A stretch of DNA of 64,000 bases, from the NCBI GenBank assembly GCA_964406465.1, contig CAYORT010000013.1, forward strand, positions 1 through 64,000. The letters are read 5' to 3'. Position 1 is the stretch's first letter. Each line of letters opens with the position of its first letter. The notes under the pieces are model-generated. The model was not told the DNA's origin. It did no database searches and worked only from the letters and a program-made list of their open reading frames with translations. The position numbers were made by a program, and so were the translations under genes. Positions 8,501 to 17,316 of the stretch are shown here, piece by piece. The DNA comes from JAHEZL01 sp964406465. Lineage in GTDB: Bacteria > Bacteroidota > Bacteroidia > Flavobacteriales_C > GCA-002722245.

Positions 8501-9907
8501 TACGTTGTGAAGCTTACAAAATTTAAGCAAAGTATCGTTCACACGATTTTCTTCTTCTAAGCCGTGACGCAACAATTCCACATAGAAATCATCGCCAAAT
8601 TGTTCTTTCCACCAAAGGAAAGCCTCCTGGGCTTGGCGCTCACCCACATTTAAAATAAGGTCGCCAATCTCGCCACGCAATCCGCCAGAAAAGGCAATCA
8701 CATCATCTTTATATTGAAGTAATAAATTCTTATCGATTCGCGGCACATAGTAGAAGCCATCGATGTATGCTGCCGATGATAACTTGGCTAAGTTGTGGTA
8801 TCCTTTTTTGTTTTTGGCAATCAGCGGAATTTGATATCCATTGTCTTTGTTGCTTTTACTCTTGTGATCTTTACACACAAAAAACTCGCAACCTAAAACA
8901 CCTTTGAGCGGAATCTTGTTGAATGGTTCGCCTGCTTCTTCCGCCTTTTTTTTCTCATCGGCAATACCTTTGTTGTATTTATTTACGGCACTCACAAAAT
9001 CGAAAGCCGCCATCATGTTTCCTAAATCGGTAAGAGCAACTGCTGGCATATTCATCTTCGCCGCTTTTTTCACTAAATCTTCCACTTCTGTAGTCGACTG
9101 AAGGATGGAATATTGAGAATGGTTGTGAAGGTGCGCGAAAGAAACACCATCTAAAATCGACAAGTCGATTTCAGCTTCGGGAGTGAGATTTGAGCTTTGG
9201 CTTTTGACTTTTATCTTTTGACTAGCTTCCTTAAGATTGACATGTTTTAAACCGATAACCGCAATTTCATGCGTATTGATTTCACGAAATTTCTCGATGT
9301 AATCGTTGGGCGCTTTCAAATCGGAAACCGAAAAATGTCCCAAACGAACTAATTCTAAAAAACATCTCGTGGTAGCTTCAACGTCGGCAGTAGCATTGTG
9401 CGCCTCATCAAATTTTTGTTTGAAAAGGAACTCGTGCAACTCGGTAAGTGTTGGTAATTTAAATTTACCACCGCGTCCGCCTGGCAACTGACAAAGCTCA
9501 GCAGTGTATTCTGTACAAGTATCTAATACAGGAAGGAGAGAAAGATTGGAGTCAACAGACATTCTGTGAAACTCACATCCCATGATGTTGAGGTCGAATC
9601 CAATATTCTGTCCCACCACAAATTTAGCCTGCGCCAAAACACGATTAAAATCTTCCAACACAAAATTCAAATCAACACCTTGCTCTTCTGCCAATTCGGT
9701 GGAGATGCCATGTACACGCTCGGCATCGAAAGGAATATTGAAACCATTGGGTTTAACGAGATAATCTTTGTGCTCAATCAATCGCCCCATTTCATCGTGC
9801 AGCTGCCATGCAATTTGTATACAACGCGGCCAGTTATCGGTATCGGTTATGGGCGCGTTCCAGTTGCGTGGTAAGCCGGTGGTTTCTGTATCGAATATTA
9901 AGTACAT
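5537..9907 (-). CDS. dnaE: DNA polymerase III alpha subunit with N-terminal DnaQ-type exonuclease
   Basis: The 1,456-residue replicative polymerase, about 300 residues longer than E. coli DnaE because a DEDDh 3'-5' exonuclease is fused at the N-terminus. Exo motifs are DTETTG (Asp6, Glu8), QNIGFD (Asp105) and HNATAD (His170, Asp175). The PHP domain follows from about 257 (HLHNH at 259-263). The polymerase core has PDIDIDFDDEGR with its catalytic aspartates and GPGRGSAAGS. A tudor/OB-type region (MAFAGVVTEASERMSKNGN) is near the C-terminus. In the PHP domain the usual TDHGNM reads TDLGNM (294-296), so one metal ligand is missing and proofreading probably depends on the fused exonuclease. It is transcribed toward trxA. 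Confidence 0.96.
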   Translation of the reverse strand: MYLIFDTETTGLPRNWNAPITDTDNWPRCIQIAWQLHDEMGRLIEHKDYLVKPNGFNIPFDAERVHGISTELAEEQGVDLNFVLEDFNRVLAQAKFVVGQNIGFDLNIMGCEFHRMSVDSNLSLLPVLDTCTEYTAELCQLPGGRGGKFKLPTLTELHEFLFKQKFDEAHNATADVEATTRCFLELVRLGHFSVSDLKAPNDYIEKFREINTHEIAVIGLKHVNLKEASQKIKVKSQSSNLTPEAEIDLSILDGVSFAHLHNHSQYSILQSTTEVEDLVKKAAKMNMPAVALTDLGNMMAAFDFVSAVNKYNKGIADEKKKAEEAGEPFNKIPLKGVLGCEFFVCKDHKSKSNKDNGYQIPLIAKNKKGYHNLAKLSSAAYIDGFYYVPRIDKNLLLQYKDDVIAFSGGLRGEIGDLILNVGERQAQEAFLWWKEQFGDDFYVELLRHGLEEENRVNDTLLKFCKLHNVKYFAANDTFYLDKEDANAHDILLCVKEGEKKSTPIGRGRGYRFGFPNDEYYFKSAEEMKALFKDLPEAIITTNEIIEKIEGYSLNANVLLPKFDIPDEYKSEEDLVDGGKRGENAFLRYLTYKGAEKRYPEMDDATRERLDFELDVIAKSGYPGYFLIVQDFIAKAREMGVSVGPGRGSAAGSAVAYCTGITNVDPIKYDLLFERFLNPERVSMPDIDIDFDDEGRQRVIDYVINKYGSSQVAQIITYGTMAAKSSIRDTGRVLELPLPDTDRISKLVPNLKLNKLFAMDEKQLKEALSPDEFEMAKRLQDIYKSEDLEGQTLRQAKILEGSVRNTGIHACGVIITPSDIREHIPVATAKDSEMWCTQFDNSVVESAGLLKMDFLGLKTLTLIKDAISIIKDRHGIEIDIDKIPLDDVKTYELFQRGETVGIFQYESPGMQKHMKDLKPTVFADLIAMNALYRPGPIEYIPSFIKRKHGVEEITYDLADMQEYLEETYGITVYQEQVMLLSQKLAGFSKGEADVLRKAMGKKQKDVLDEMRPKFIERGKEKGHKEDILNKVWKDWEAFASYAFNKSHSTCYALIGYQTAYLKAHYPAEYMASVLSNNMGNITDVSFFMEECVRSGISVLGPDVNESLHKFTVNSKGQIRFGLGAIKGVGEGAVESIVEERKANGPYKNVFDLTKRINLRAANKKAMENLVLAGAFDCFAGSHRAQFFFKANEKDSTFLEKAIKYGVQSQGEADTTQVSLFGAESNEEVPMPPMPRCEQWSNIQALNKEKEVVGIFISGHPLNDFKLEMDHFVNGTFQALNEDITKFRNREMAFAGVVTEASERMSKNGNLFGILTIEDYTSSYKFFLFAEDYLKFRRYLVMGSYLYIKGKVQPKKFAKDDNELELKVNHIELLSEVREKLTKSITLKVNLDALTLDLVDQLNLMIDKHPGTCRLQLNVIDNIERIKVDMPSRSKKVNVSNEFLKELKELKSVEFKIN

Positions 9908-9915
9908 GAAATATG

Positions 9916-9992
9916 TTCAATGTTTAAAGCTTGTCAGTCTTTCGACTGATTCAATGTTTAAAGTTAGCTGCACCATCATTAAACATTGAAGC
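9916..9992. repeat. Dispersed stem-loop repeat, copy B
   Basis: TTCAATGTTTA (9916-9926) pairs with TAAACATTGAA (9980-9990). TTCAATGTTTAAAG is also directly repeated at 9916-9929 and 9950-9963, with a small CAGTC/GACTG hairpin between. It lies directly upstream of the dnaE start. Confidence 0.65.
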
Positions 9993-10075
9993 TTTAAAAA
10001 TAAGGAAGAAAGGATGAAGAGAAAAGGGATGTTGAAAAGTAGTGGGAAGATGTAATTCTTCTGTGATATTAGAAC

Positions 10076-10255
10076 CTAAATACGCTCGCCACGTTTTAAG
10101 GTCGCAATTTGCGACCTTAAAGATTCTGCTTCTTCCTCGGCCAATTCAAACATAAAACTCTCTGGAAATCTTTCTAAATTTCTTCGAACTTGTTCTTTTA
10201 GTCGCTTGGTTTCTACACCGTAAAAGTTCTGCTATATCTCTAATTCCGATATATT
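10076..10255 (-). pseudogene. ORF6N-domain gene remnant, frameshifted
   Basis: On the minus strand the sequence reads YGVETKRLKEQVRRNLERFP, continuing with ESFMFELAEEEAESLRSQIATLKRGERI and then a TAG stop (10076-10078). This matches the core of the ORF6N domain found in phage and mobile-element regulators. Just upstream, IRDIAEL is in another frame; removing one T from CTTTTAC restores the expected AELYGVETK. The start and the C-terminal half are missing. It is therefore a decayed fragment, probably of phage or element origin. The rest of the gap at 9908-10264 holds only stem-loop copy B. Confidence 0.75.
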
Positions 10256-10259
10256 CTTA

Positions 10260-10267
10260 TACTTTTG
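10260..10267 (+). promoter_or_regulatory. Putative -7 element (TACTTTTG)
   Basis: An exact match to the Bacteroidota TAnnTTTG box, 18 bases before the ATG at 10286. No TTG at the -33 position is visible. Confidence 0.45.
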
Positions 10268-10285
10268 CCTCACAACAATACTACT

Positions 10286-10921
10286 ATGTACAACAACGAT
10301 TTACCTCAAGAATTACTTGCTGTGATAGGCAATGAAAAGATTGAATTTGCAACGCATGCTAAAAGATATCAATCTAAAACCGCGAGCATCGTTTTGTTTG
10401 CCTTTGCCACTTTTTGGTGCGCCTTTGTAAGCATTTTCGTTGTCGCTTTTTTCGGTCCGCTATTTATTGGAGAAGAAGTTCATTTTAGAAGCAATGGTGA
10501 ACCGATGGTTGCTTCTACCGACAATTTAGAGCCAATGATTGTGCCTGGTTTGATAATCGGATTCTTCGCTTTAGTTGGAATTGGATTAATGATATTGGCA
10601 ATAAGAAATGCCCTTAAAGATGGTGGATATTTTGTGGGTACTCCTACCCGCTTCATTAGTTATAGACAAGGAAAGTTGAATTCGTACGATTGGGAACAAT
10701 TTAATGGATCCATTGAAGCTAACTTTAGCAAAGGCGATATCACCTTTGAATTGAGAACTGGAAAAATGGTGAGCAGAAAAAATAGTGCAGATCGCTATGT
10801 ACCCAATTCCATAGAACTTTCGGGAGTTACTAATATTGAAGAAATAGAAAGAATTTCAAGAAAAAGAATAAAGGAAAACGATCCAACGCCCATCAGTGAA
10901 AAGGCTGACCCATCAATATAA
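10286..10921 (+). CDS. Membrane protein of unknown function
   Basis: A 211-residue protein that I do not recognise. After about 28 soluble residues come two hydrophobic segments (SIVLFAFATFWCAFVSIFVV and the stretch around GLIIGFFALVGIGLMILAI), then a C-terminal soluble domain of about 110 residues (GTPTRFISYRQGKLNSYDWE) that looks like a membrane-associated beta domain of the PH-like kind. The ATG at 10286 is preferred over the in-frame TTG at 10265, which overlaps the -7 promoter box. It is a single-gene unit, convergent with the YfhO gene, with a shared terminator between them. Confidence 0.75.
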   Translation: MYNNDLPQELLAVIGNEKIEFATHAKRYQSKTASIVLFAFATFWCAFVSIFVVAFFGPLFIGEEVHFRSNGEPMVASTDNLEPMIVPGLIIGFFALVGIGLMILAIRNALKDGGYFVGTPTRFISYRQGKLNSYDWEQFNGSIEANFSKGDITFELRTGKMVSRKNSADRYVPNSIELSGVTNIEEIERISRKRIKENDPTPISEKADPSI

Positions 10922-10957
10922 AAAGAGAGCCATTCTAATGTAGAATGGCTCTCTTTT
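10921..10957. terminator. Bidirectional terminator
   Basis: AAAAGAGAGCCATTCTA (10921-10937) pairs perfectly with TAGAATGGCTCTCTTTT (10941-10957) around a 3-nt loop. A/T tracts on both sides serve the convergent genes on either side. Confidence 0.9.
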
Positions 10958-10974
10958 TTGAATTACTTATAACA

Positions 10975-13503
10975 TTACGCAACCGCAGTATTCTTTCTTC
11001 TTTTCCATTCGGCAAAGATAACAGCACCAAAAAGTAATAGAATGATTACCGAGCTGATGCTGCTCATTCTTTTTCCAAGCGTGAATGAATCTGGATCAAA
11101 AACAAATTTAACCTGATGTTTTCCTGCTGGAATTGGCAATCCGCGGAAGGTATAATTTACGCGCAAATGATCTACTTCTTTATCATCGATAGATGCTTTC
11201 CATCCGTATGGATAATAGATTTCAGAGAACACCACAAAAGCATCTCCTTTGGCCTCAACCGCATATTGCAATCGATTTGGCGCATAAGAAGTAAGCTGAA
11301 CAGAACCTTCGCCTTTGAAGGATTTGCTTTTTATTCCGCTTGTTTCAAGCACCGATTTATCAACTACTGCAGTAGTTCTTGGATTAATTTTTCCAAGCGC
11401 TGCAATCTCTTCTTTTGCAGAAGAAACAAGTCTTAATGAATCAATAAACCAAGCATTGCCCATTGCATATTTGTTTGCTATCACACCATTTGCTTCAGGA
11501 GAAACTATAAAATATTTGGTGTTAAGCATATTTAAAACATTAGCGGAAGCAAATGCAGTGCTATCTTGTTTGAAAGCTTTATCGATATCAGTTTGTGTTT
11601 CTTGCAAGATATAGTTGTCGATCAAATCTTGATATCTTCTCAATTTTGCTGGGTGGTATCCACCAACTGATTTATGGTAGTAAGAAGTGAAAGCCTCATT
11701 AATAGAATTACTTAAACCTTGAGAAATATTGTATACTCTATAATTTGGTGAAGTATCTTTTAACACCTCTCTATCGGCAGCTGTCATTTCTATTTCAAGA
11801 CCTTTATCTTTTTTAGCCTTTTGAAATTTCTCCTTTGGAAAAAATGCTTTGTCGAAAGGATATAAATCAACTATGCATAGTATTGTTAAAGCCAATACAA
11901 CATACTCAGATTTGATAATTTTCTTTGTAAATGCAAACAAGGCACCGAAGGCTAGAGCTATAAACAACAAAGAACGAAGTGCATCTGATTTTAATAAATC
12001 TTCACGCTGTTCTTTCACTGCTTCCATAGTCCATTCTGGATATTTAGCTTTAGCCAATTGCTCTGCCAACGCAGCATCTCCCGGAGCATCGTATTCAGAA
12101 ATTCCACCCATCCAAAAGAACAAACAAATACCTCCTACAATTCCACCACTGATGTATAAATACTTTAAATATTTCTTCTTCTTTTCTTCGTCTTCATTCT
12201 TTAAAAATTCGTGCAAACCAAATACTCCCGAAATAACAGCAAGCAAACCAGTAATCGACAACCACATCGACACCGATCTAAACTTGTTGAACAAAGGAAC
12301 ATTATCAAATAGGAAATAATTTAAAGCAGGAAGATTGCTACCCCACGACATCATCAAGGAAATAGCAATCGATAACATCAACCACCATTTCAATGCACCT
12401 TCGATGATAAAGAAACCTAACACTGCTAAAAAAACTACAATAGCACCAATGTAAATAGTACCTGCCGTACCTCCTTGATCTCCATGATATGCAGGAAAGC
12501 GCTCCACAAAATCATCGGCTGCACCTTTATCAAAATCGTCTTTCATTCTTTCATAGAACTTGTTGTTTTTTCCAATATCTTCTACACTACCTCCGCCATA
12601 AAATCTTGGAATCAATAAAGAGAAAGACTCTTGTCTACCTTCACTCCATGCAAAAGCATAATCCTTATCTAAACCAGTTGTTTTCTTTCCAGTTTTTGCA
12701 GCATCTGCCGACAATTCTGAACCACCACGCATGGTTTCCTTTTGATATTCATAAGTAGTGAAAACGTGAGACACATTTGGCAAAGCTGCCAGCACAGATG
12801 CAATAGCAACAACAGTGCTTGCCTTTAGCCAATTGGTTATTTCCTTTTGCATGATAGCGTATACCAAATAAGCCAGCACCAATAAAACAATTATTATTGC
12901 TGTATAGAATGTAATTTGAAAATGGTTGATATAAACTTGCAAACCTACTCCTAAACAAGTTACAAGTGCTCCAAGCAAATACTTACTTCTGTAGGTGAGA
13001 ATTACTCCTGTCAATATTAAGGGAATATAGCCTAGCGCATATGCCTTTGTAATGTGTCCGGCCGAAATAATCACCACATTATAAGTGGCCAAAGCAAATA
13101 CTATTGCACCTAAAAATGCTTCAAACGGTTTAATTTTTAACACAACAAATAGAATGTACAGAAACAAGAAGTAGTTAAAGATTATTCCAGCTGTATTATT
13201 TTCGGGAAAAACAACGTGCAATGCCACTGTGATATACATAAACACATTGGTATGCGCATCTCCTTTAATCATGTAGGTTGGCATTCCACCAAATAGCGAA
13301 TTGGTCCAAAGCGACTTCTCTCCTGTTTTTGCTTCAAAATCATCTATCTCTTTGGTCATCGCTTGAGATTGCTCGTTATCATGAGCATTCAATGATTTTC
13401 CATCAATAACTGTAGGTTTAAAGAACAAGAAAATAGATAGTAGTAGTCCTAAAAGAACTAATACCAAATGCATAAATATGGGCTTTTTATAGAAATCTTG
13501 CAT
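10975..13503 (-). CDS. YfhO family multi-pass membrane protein
   Basis: An 842-residue inner-membrane protein. It has an N-terminal transmembrane segment, a periplasmic loop with the family feature SLWTNSLFGGMPTY, and about a dozen hydrophobic segments (for example ILFVVLKIKPFEAFLGAIVF). A C-terminal extracytoplasmic region (SYAPNRLQYAVEAKGDAFVV, YPYGWKASIDD) is followed by a last membrane helix. This is the architecture of YfhO proteins, a GT-C-like family linked in Firmicutes to glycosylation of lipoteichoic acid. The substrate in Bacteroidota is not known. It may form a unit with the secreted protein at 13567-17220 upstream, with a 63-bp gap. Confidence 0.88.
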   Translation of the reverse strand: MQDFYKKPIFMHLVLVLLGLLLSIFLFFKPTVIDGKSLNAHDNEQSQAMTKEIDDFEAKTGEKSLWTNSLFGGMPTYMIKGDAHTNVFMYITVALHVVFPENNTAGIIFNYFLFLYILFVVLKIKPFEAFLGAIVFALATYNVVIISAGHITKAYALGYIPLILTGVILTYRSKYLLGALVTCLGVGLQVYINHFQITFYTAIIIVLLVLAYLVYAIMQKEITNWLKASTVVAIASVLAALPNVSHVFTTYEYQKETMRGGSELSADAAKTGKKTTGLDKDYAFAWSEGRQESFSLLIPRFYGGGSVEDIGKNNKFYERMKDDFDKGAADDFVERFPAYHGDQGGTAGTIYIGAIVVFLAVLGFFIIEGALKWWLMLSIAISLMMSWGSNLPALNYFLFDNVPLFNKFRSVSMWLSITGLLAVISGVFGLHEFLKNEDEEKKKKYLKYLYISGGIVGGICLFFWMGGISEYDAPGDAALAEQLAKAKYPEWTMEAVKEQREDLLKSDALRSLLFIALAFGALFAFTKKIIKSEYVVLALTILCIVDLYPFDKAFFPKEKFQKAKKDKGLEIEMTAADREVLKDTSPNYRVYNISQGLSNSINEAFTSYYHKSVGGYHPAKLRRYQDLIDNYILQETQTDIDKAFKQDSTAFASANVLNMLNTKYFIVSPEANGVIANKYAMGNAWFIDSLRLVSSAKEEIAALGKINPRTTAVVDKSVLETSGIKSKSFKGEGSVQLTSYAPNRLQYAVEAKGDAFVVFSEIYYPYGWKASIDDKEVDHLRVNYTFRGLPIPAGKHQVKFVFDPDSFTLGKRMSSISSVIILLLFGAVIFAEWKRRKNTAVA

Positions 13504-13566
13504 GTTATAAAAAATTGATGCTCGAAAATAGCATTAATTGTTTACTTTATAAACATGAAAATAGAA

Positions 13567-16500
13567 TTATCTCACTACGGTCACTGTACCTATTTGCTCT
13601 CCCTTTTTACCTGAGTAAGAATTGGTATAAAGCACTTTCCAAACATACACATCCACCTGAACATCTTGTTTAACATTGTCGCGTTTTCCGTTCCATTTCA
13701 TATTTGGATCTGTAGTATAAAATATCATTTCACCCCAACGATCAAAAATCATTAATTCATAATTGGTGCATTCTTTACAAACATGATTTAATCCATAGGG
13801 ATAAAAATCATCATTTAAACCGTCGCCATTGGGTGTAAAGGCTTTAGGCACGAAAATCGTAAAGATATCTTTCACAAAAACTAACTTGGTAATAGTATCT
13901 GAACAATAATCACTATAGGCAATCAAGGTTACTGGAATAGAATCTCTTCCCTCAATCGCCTTAGCTTTTATTCTCGCAATTGTTGGATCAAACCAAACTG
14001 TTTCATCTATTTTTGATGAAGTAGAAGGAGAACCTATCGTTCCGTTTAAGCCAAATGACCAATTGTAAGAAGATGCACCTCGCGATTGATTGTAAAAATT
14101 TATGATTGGGTCATCGGTACTGGCTTGCTTAGGGTCAAAGTAAAAATCGGCAATAGGCTTATTATCAACAAATATTTTGCTTTGAGTGCTATCACTGCAA
14201 CCATTTTGAAAAGTTACTTTCAACCAAACATCATAAGTGCCTGCTTTTGTAAAAACATGGGAAATACTGGCATCTCCCGATTTAATTGTAGAAGAGGTTC
14301 CATCACCAAAACTCCATTTTGCTTCTTGGATAGCCAATTGAGAACTATCGGTAAAACTTACCAGAAGAGGTGTGCACCCCTCGTTAGTATTTGTAACCAC
14401 TTTAGCCTGCGTTGATGCCTCCACGGTAATTTGAATGGAGTCGCTGCTCGCACAAGCTCCAGTATGAGCGTATTTAATCCAAAATTTTCCAACTCCAGTA
14501 GATTTAGGATTAAATGCTCCGCCGGCACTAACACCTGTGCCACTAAAAACACCTCCAGCTACCAAAGGGGTTAATTGATAAACCCCTTGATTGACACATA
14601 AAGGAGGCACAACATTGATTTGAGCAGATTTTAAATCGCCAACTGCTATTGAATCGCTGGTAAAGTTTGAACAAACTCCATTTGTTGTATAAGTTATTTT
14701 AAATTTTCCTTTACCTGAAATTGACGGATTAAAAACGCCAGAAGAGGAAATGCAAGTACCACAACTCGATGACCAGCTTCCTGCTGCTGAGCCATTTACC
14801 ACATTAAGCTGAAACGGATTTGAACTTAAACATAACGCTGGCAATGTATTGAGGGCAACAAAATCAACTGCATTTACTGTGATAGCAATTTTTGATGTAT
14901 CACCACATGAGCCAGATTTACTGTAAAAAATGGTATCCACTCCAGCGTTAGAAAGAGAAGGATCAAAATAACCATAAGTGTTGTTGGTGATTCCTAAACC
15001 ACTTTTTGTCCAAAAATTTCCTCCAAGCAAATTCACTGCAATGGTGTCTATCGCATCATTCTGACAGAAGGTTGTTTTTTGATTAGGTAAAATTTCTAAA
15101 TCAATTTCTGATGAAACTGAGACCATTATTGAGTCAGAGGTATTACAGCTTGAATTGGTAGTATATTTAATTTTAAAACTTCCATTTAAAGATGATGGAT
15201 TAAACGTGCCCAAAGTAGCATTTGTAATACCTGTTCCCGACCAAATTCCGCCTGCCGTAGAGTTGGGTTCTAAGCTAATATTTACTGGTGAATCTGAAGA
15301 ACAAAATGGTCCGATAGGATGTATCTTCGCTGTATCTCCTGCTTTAACAGTAACACTAACCATGGCCGATGAATCACTGCATCCATTAGCACTAGCTATT
15401 ACTTTATATTGATGATTGCCTACATTGGTCTTCCCATTTATTGAAGAAGCAGAACCATTTCCATCATACTTCCACTGATAACTTATTACACCTCCTCCAG
15501 CAACAGTGGCGGAAGCAACAAGTGTATGTGGTTCGCCCTTACAAAAAAATGCTTTTTGAGGACTAACAGAAACTGATATATTTTTTGGTAAAGGTTTAAT
15601 TTTAACAACTGCCGAATCTGATTTCTTATTACACGTGAGCAGACTAGCAAGATCTTTGGCAATTACTATTCTATACCAACCATCGGCCGAAACAGGTGTG
15701 AGGGTTGCTTTACCTCCTGTGATGACAGAAGGTGCTAAAGTATCTTTCCATGACAAACCGTTATTTCTACTTACTTGCCATTGATAATATGTTCCATTAG
15801 ATAAACTTTTGGTTACTACGCTTGCAAAGTTTGGTGCACAAACACTTAAGTTGCTTGCCAATGGATCTATTTTAGGGATGTCGGTAGGAGAAACACAACA
15901 TGTGTTTTTCTGAGTAGTATTGATGACATTAATAGCATTTGGATTGTTGTTCACTGGTGAAATTTGTGACGAATATTGTGCTCCCGATAATTTATAAGGA
16001 AATTGAGTATTTATAGCAGTTGTGGTATATTGAAGCGGTGCTGTGCAATTATTTAAAGGCACTTTACCATTTGCATCGGTTTTGATTAGATAAATATCTT
16101 TACCCGACACACCAAAGCTTGTTGTATAGCCCGAAAGGATGTACCCTTGATCATACGATTCGAACACCGCTGTAATCAATTCACTATTTGAACCTCCAAA
16201 ATTATTGCTCCAAATAATATTGCCATTTTGGTCGCATTTAACTAAATGGGCATCTATATTATTTACACTATACAAGCAAGCTACAAATCCATTACTACTT
16301 GTATTACTTAATATATTAACCCTTACAGATTCATTACTAACCCTTATTCTTTTTTGCCACTTCACTGCACTCAAATCGCTGCTGGTTCTAAAGAAATGAG
16401 AATCCACATTGGAACCTGAAATACCAGAAGAAGTGTGTCCGGCAAAGATCACATCACCAGAATTCAACACAATAGCGCCATAAGCTGTTTCATCAACAGA

Positions 16501-17220
16501 ACCACCCAGCGACAATGTATTAATCAAATTACCATTGGCATCAATCTCCACCACCCAAGAATCGTGACCACCTCCTATCACCATAGTTCCAAAAGTGTAA
16601 CCACTTGCAATGAAATGTCCATTGGGCAATTCCCTTATATCGTTAAAACTTTGATTGTAAGAATCTCCATAATATTTAGCCCATAAAACGCTGCCAGCTG
16701 CAGTCATTTTAACAGCATAAGCATCATATAAACCGGCGCCATGTGAATTTGAAACCCCTGCTAAAATTAAACTTCCATCCGACATTTCTCTTACTGCACA
16801 AATGTAGTCGGCCCCCATTCCACCAAAAGACTTAGACCACATTAAATTTCCATTTTTATCAAGCTTTAGAACATAGTAGTCGTGTCCCGACATTCCCAAT
16901 GTATTGTCACTATATCCTCCAAAAAGAAATCCACCATCACTGGTTTCGCACACCGAAAACAAAAATTGATCGTACGCTGCACCAAAGGTGTGTGCCCAAA
17001 CGATTGTTCCCACCGAATCAACTTTAAGAACATAGGCATCTTTGCTAGTATTACCGTTAAAACTACAAGAATAACCACACAACACATATGTTGAATCTGA
17101 AGCAGTAATAACACACTTCACCTCTTCATCATATAGCCCACCATAGGTTCGCTCAAAAGTTGTTTGAGCCTCTACCACAAGTATATTGAATAGAAAAAAT
17201 ATTAATAATAAAACTCTCAT
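13567..17220 (-). CDS. Large secreted T9SS protein with CHU_C sorting domain
   Basis: A 1,217-residue protein with an N-terminal Sec signal (MRVLLLIFFLFNILVVEAQ). Residues about 20-400 contain repeats of the type 'DANGN..WSK.FGG...D....V.ETSDGGFLLGGYS', probably a beta-propeller. Next come repeated Ig-like/adhesin modules (GSWSSSCGTCISSSGVFNPS and similar) and a PKD module (WSFGDGTSSTIKSGD). The end (FVPKAFTPNGDGLNDDFYPY to the terminal VVR) is the gliding-motility-associated C-terminal domain, a T9SS export signal. It is likely surface-attached or released. The function is structural or adhesive by inference. Confidence 0.9.
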   Translation of the reverse strand: MRVLLLIFFLFNILVVEAQTTFERTYGGLYDEEVKCVITASDSTYVLCGYSCSFNGNTSKDAYVLKVDSVGTIVWAHTFGAAYDQFLFSVCETSDGGFLFGGYSDNTLGMSGHDYYVLKLDKNGNLMWSKSFGGMGADYICAVREMSDGSLILAGVSNSHGAGLYDAYAVKMTAAGSVLWAKYYGDSYNQSFNDIRELPNGHFIASGYTFGTMVIGGGHDSWVVEIDANGNLINTLSLGGSVDETAYGAIVLNSGDVIFAGHTSSGISGSNVDSHFFRTSSDLSAVKWQKRIRVSNESVRVNILSNTSSNGFVACLYSVNNIDAHLVKCDQNGNIIWSNNFGGSNSELITAVFESYDQGYILSGYTTSFGVSGKDIYLIKTDANGKVPLNNCTAPLQYTTTAINTQFPYKLSGAQYSSQISPVNNNPNAINVINTTQKNTCCVSPTDIPKIDPLASNLSVCAPNFASVVTKSLSNGTYYQWQVSRNNGLSWKDTLAPSVITGGKATLTPVSADGWYRIVIAKDLASLLTCNKKSDSAVVKIKPLPKNISVSVSPQKAFFCKGEPHTLVASATVAGGGVISYQWKYDGNGSASSINGKTNVGNHQYKVIASANGCSDSSAMVSVTVKAGDTAKIHPIGPFCSSDSPVNISLEPNSTAGGIWSGTGITNATLGTFNPSSLNGSFKIKYTTNSSCNTSDSIMVSVSSEIDLEILPNQKTTFCQNDAIDTIAVNLLGGNFWTKSGLGITNNTYGYFDPSLSNAGVDTIFYSKSGSCGDTSKIAITVNAVDFVALNTLPALCLSSNPFQLNVVNGSAAGSWSSSCGTCISSSGVFNPSISGKGKFKITYTTNGVCSNFTSDSIAVGDLKSAQINVVPPLCVNQGVYQLTPLVAGGVFSGTGVSAGGAFNPKSTGVGKFWIKYAHTGACASSDSIQITVEASTQAKVVTNTNEGCTPLLVSFTDSSQLAIQEAKWSFGDGTSSTIKSGDASISHVFTKAGTYDVWLKVTFQNGCSDSTQSKIFVDNKPIADFYFDPKQASTDDPIINFYNQSRGASSYNWSFGLNGTIGSPSTSSKIDETVWFDPTIARIKAKAIEGRDSIPVTLIAYSDYCSDTITKLVFVKDIFTIFVPKAFTPNGDGLNDDFYPYGLNHVCKECTNYELMIFDRWGEMIFYTTDPNMKWNGKRDNVKQDVQVDVYVWKVLYTNSYSGKKGEQIGTVTVVR

Positions 17221-17294
17221 TTAAGACTTAAAAAACTATCCAGAAACATCGGCAGCCCAGAAACTACCAGAGTCCAAAAATAATATTTTTTATG

Positions 17295-17302
17295 TAACTT
17301 CG
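17295..17302 (+). promoter_or_regulatory. Possible -7 element (TAACTTCG)
   Basis: One mismatch to TAnnTTTG, 14 bases before the methyltransferase ATG, in the divergent gap 17221-17316. Confidence 0.3.
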
Positions 17303-17316
17303 ACAAAAGTTTAAGC

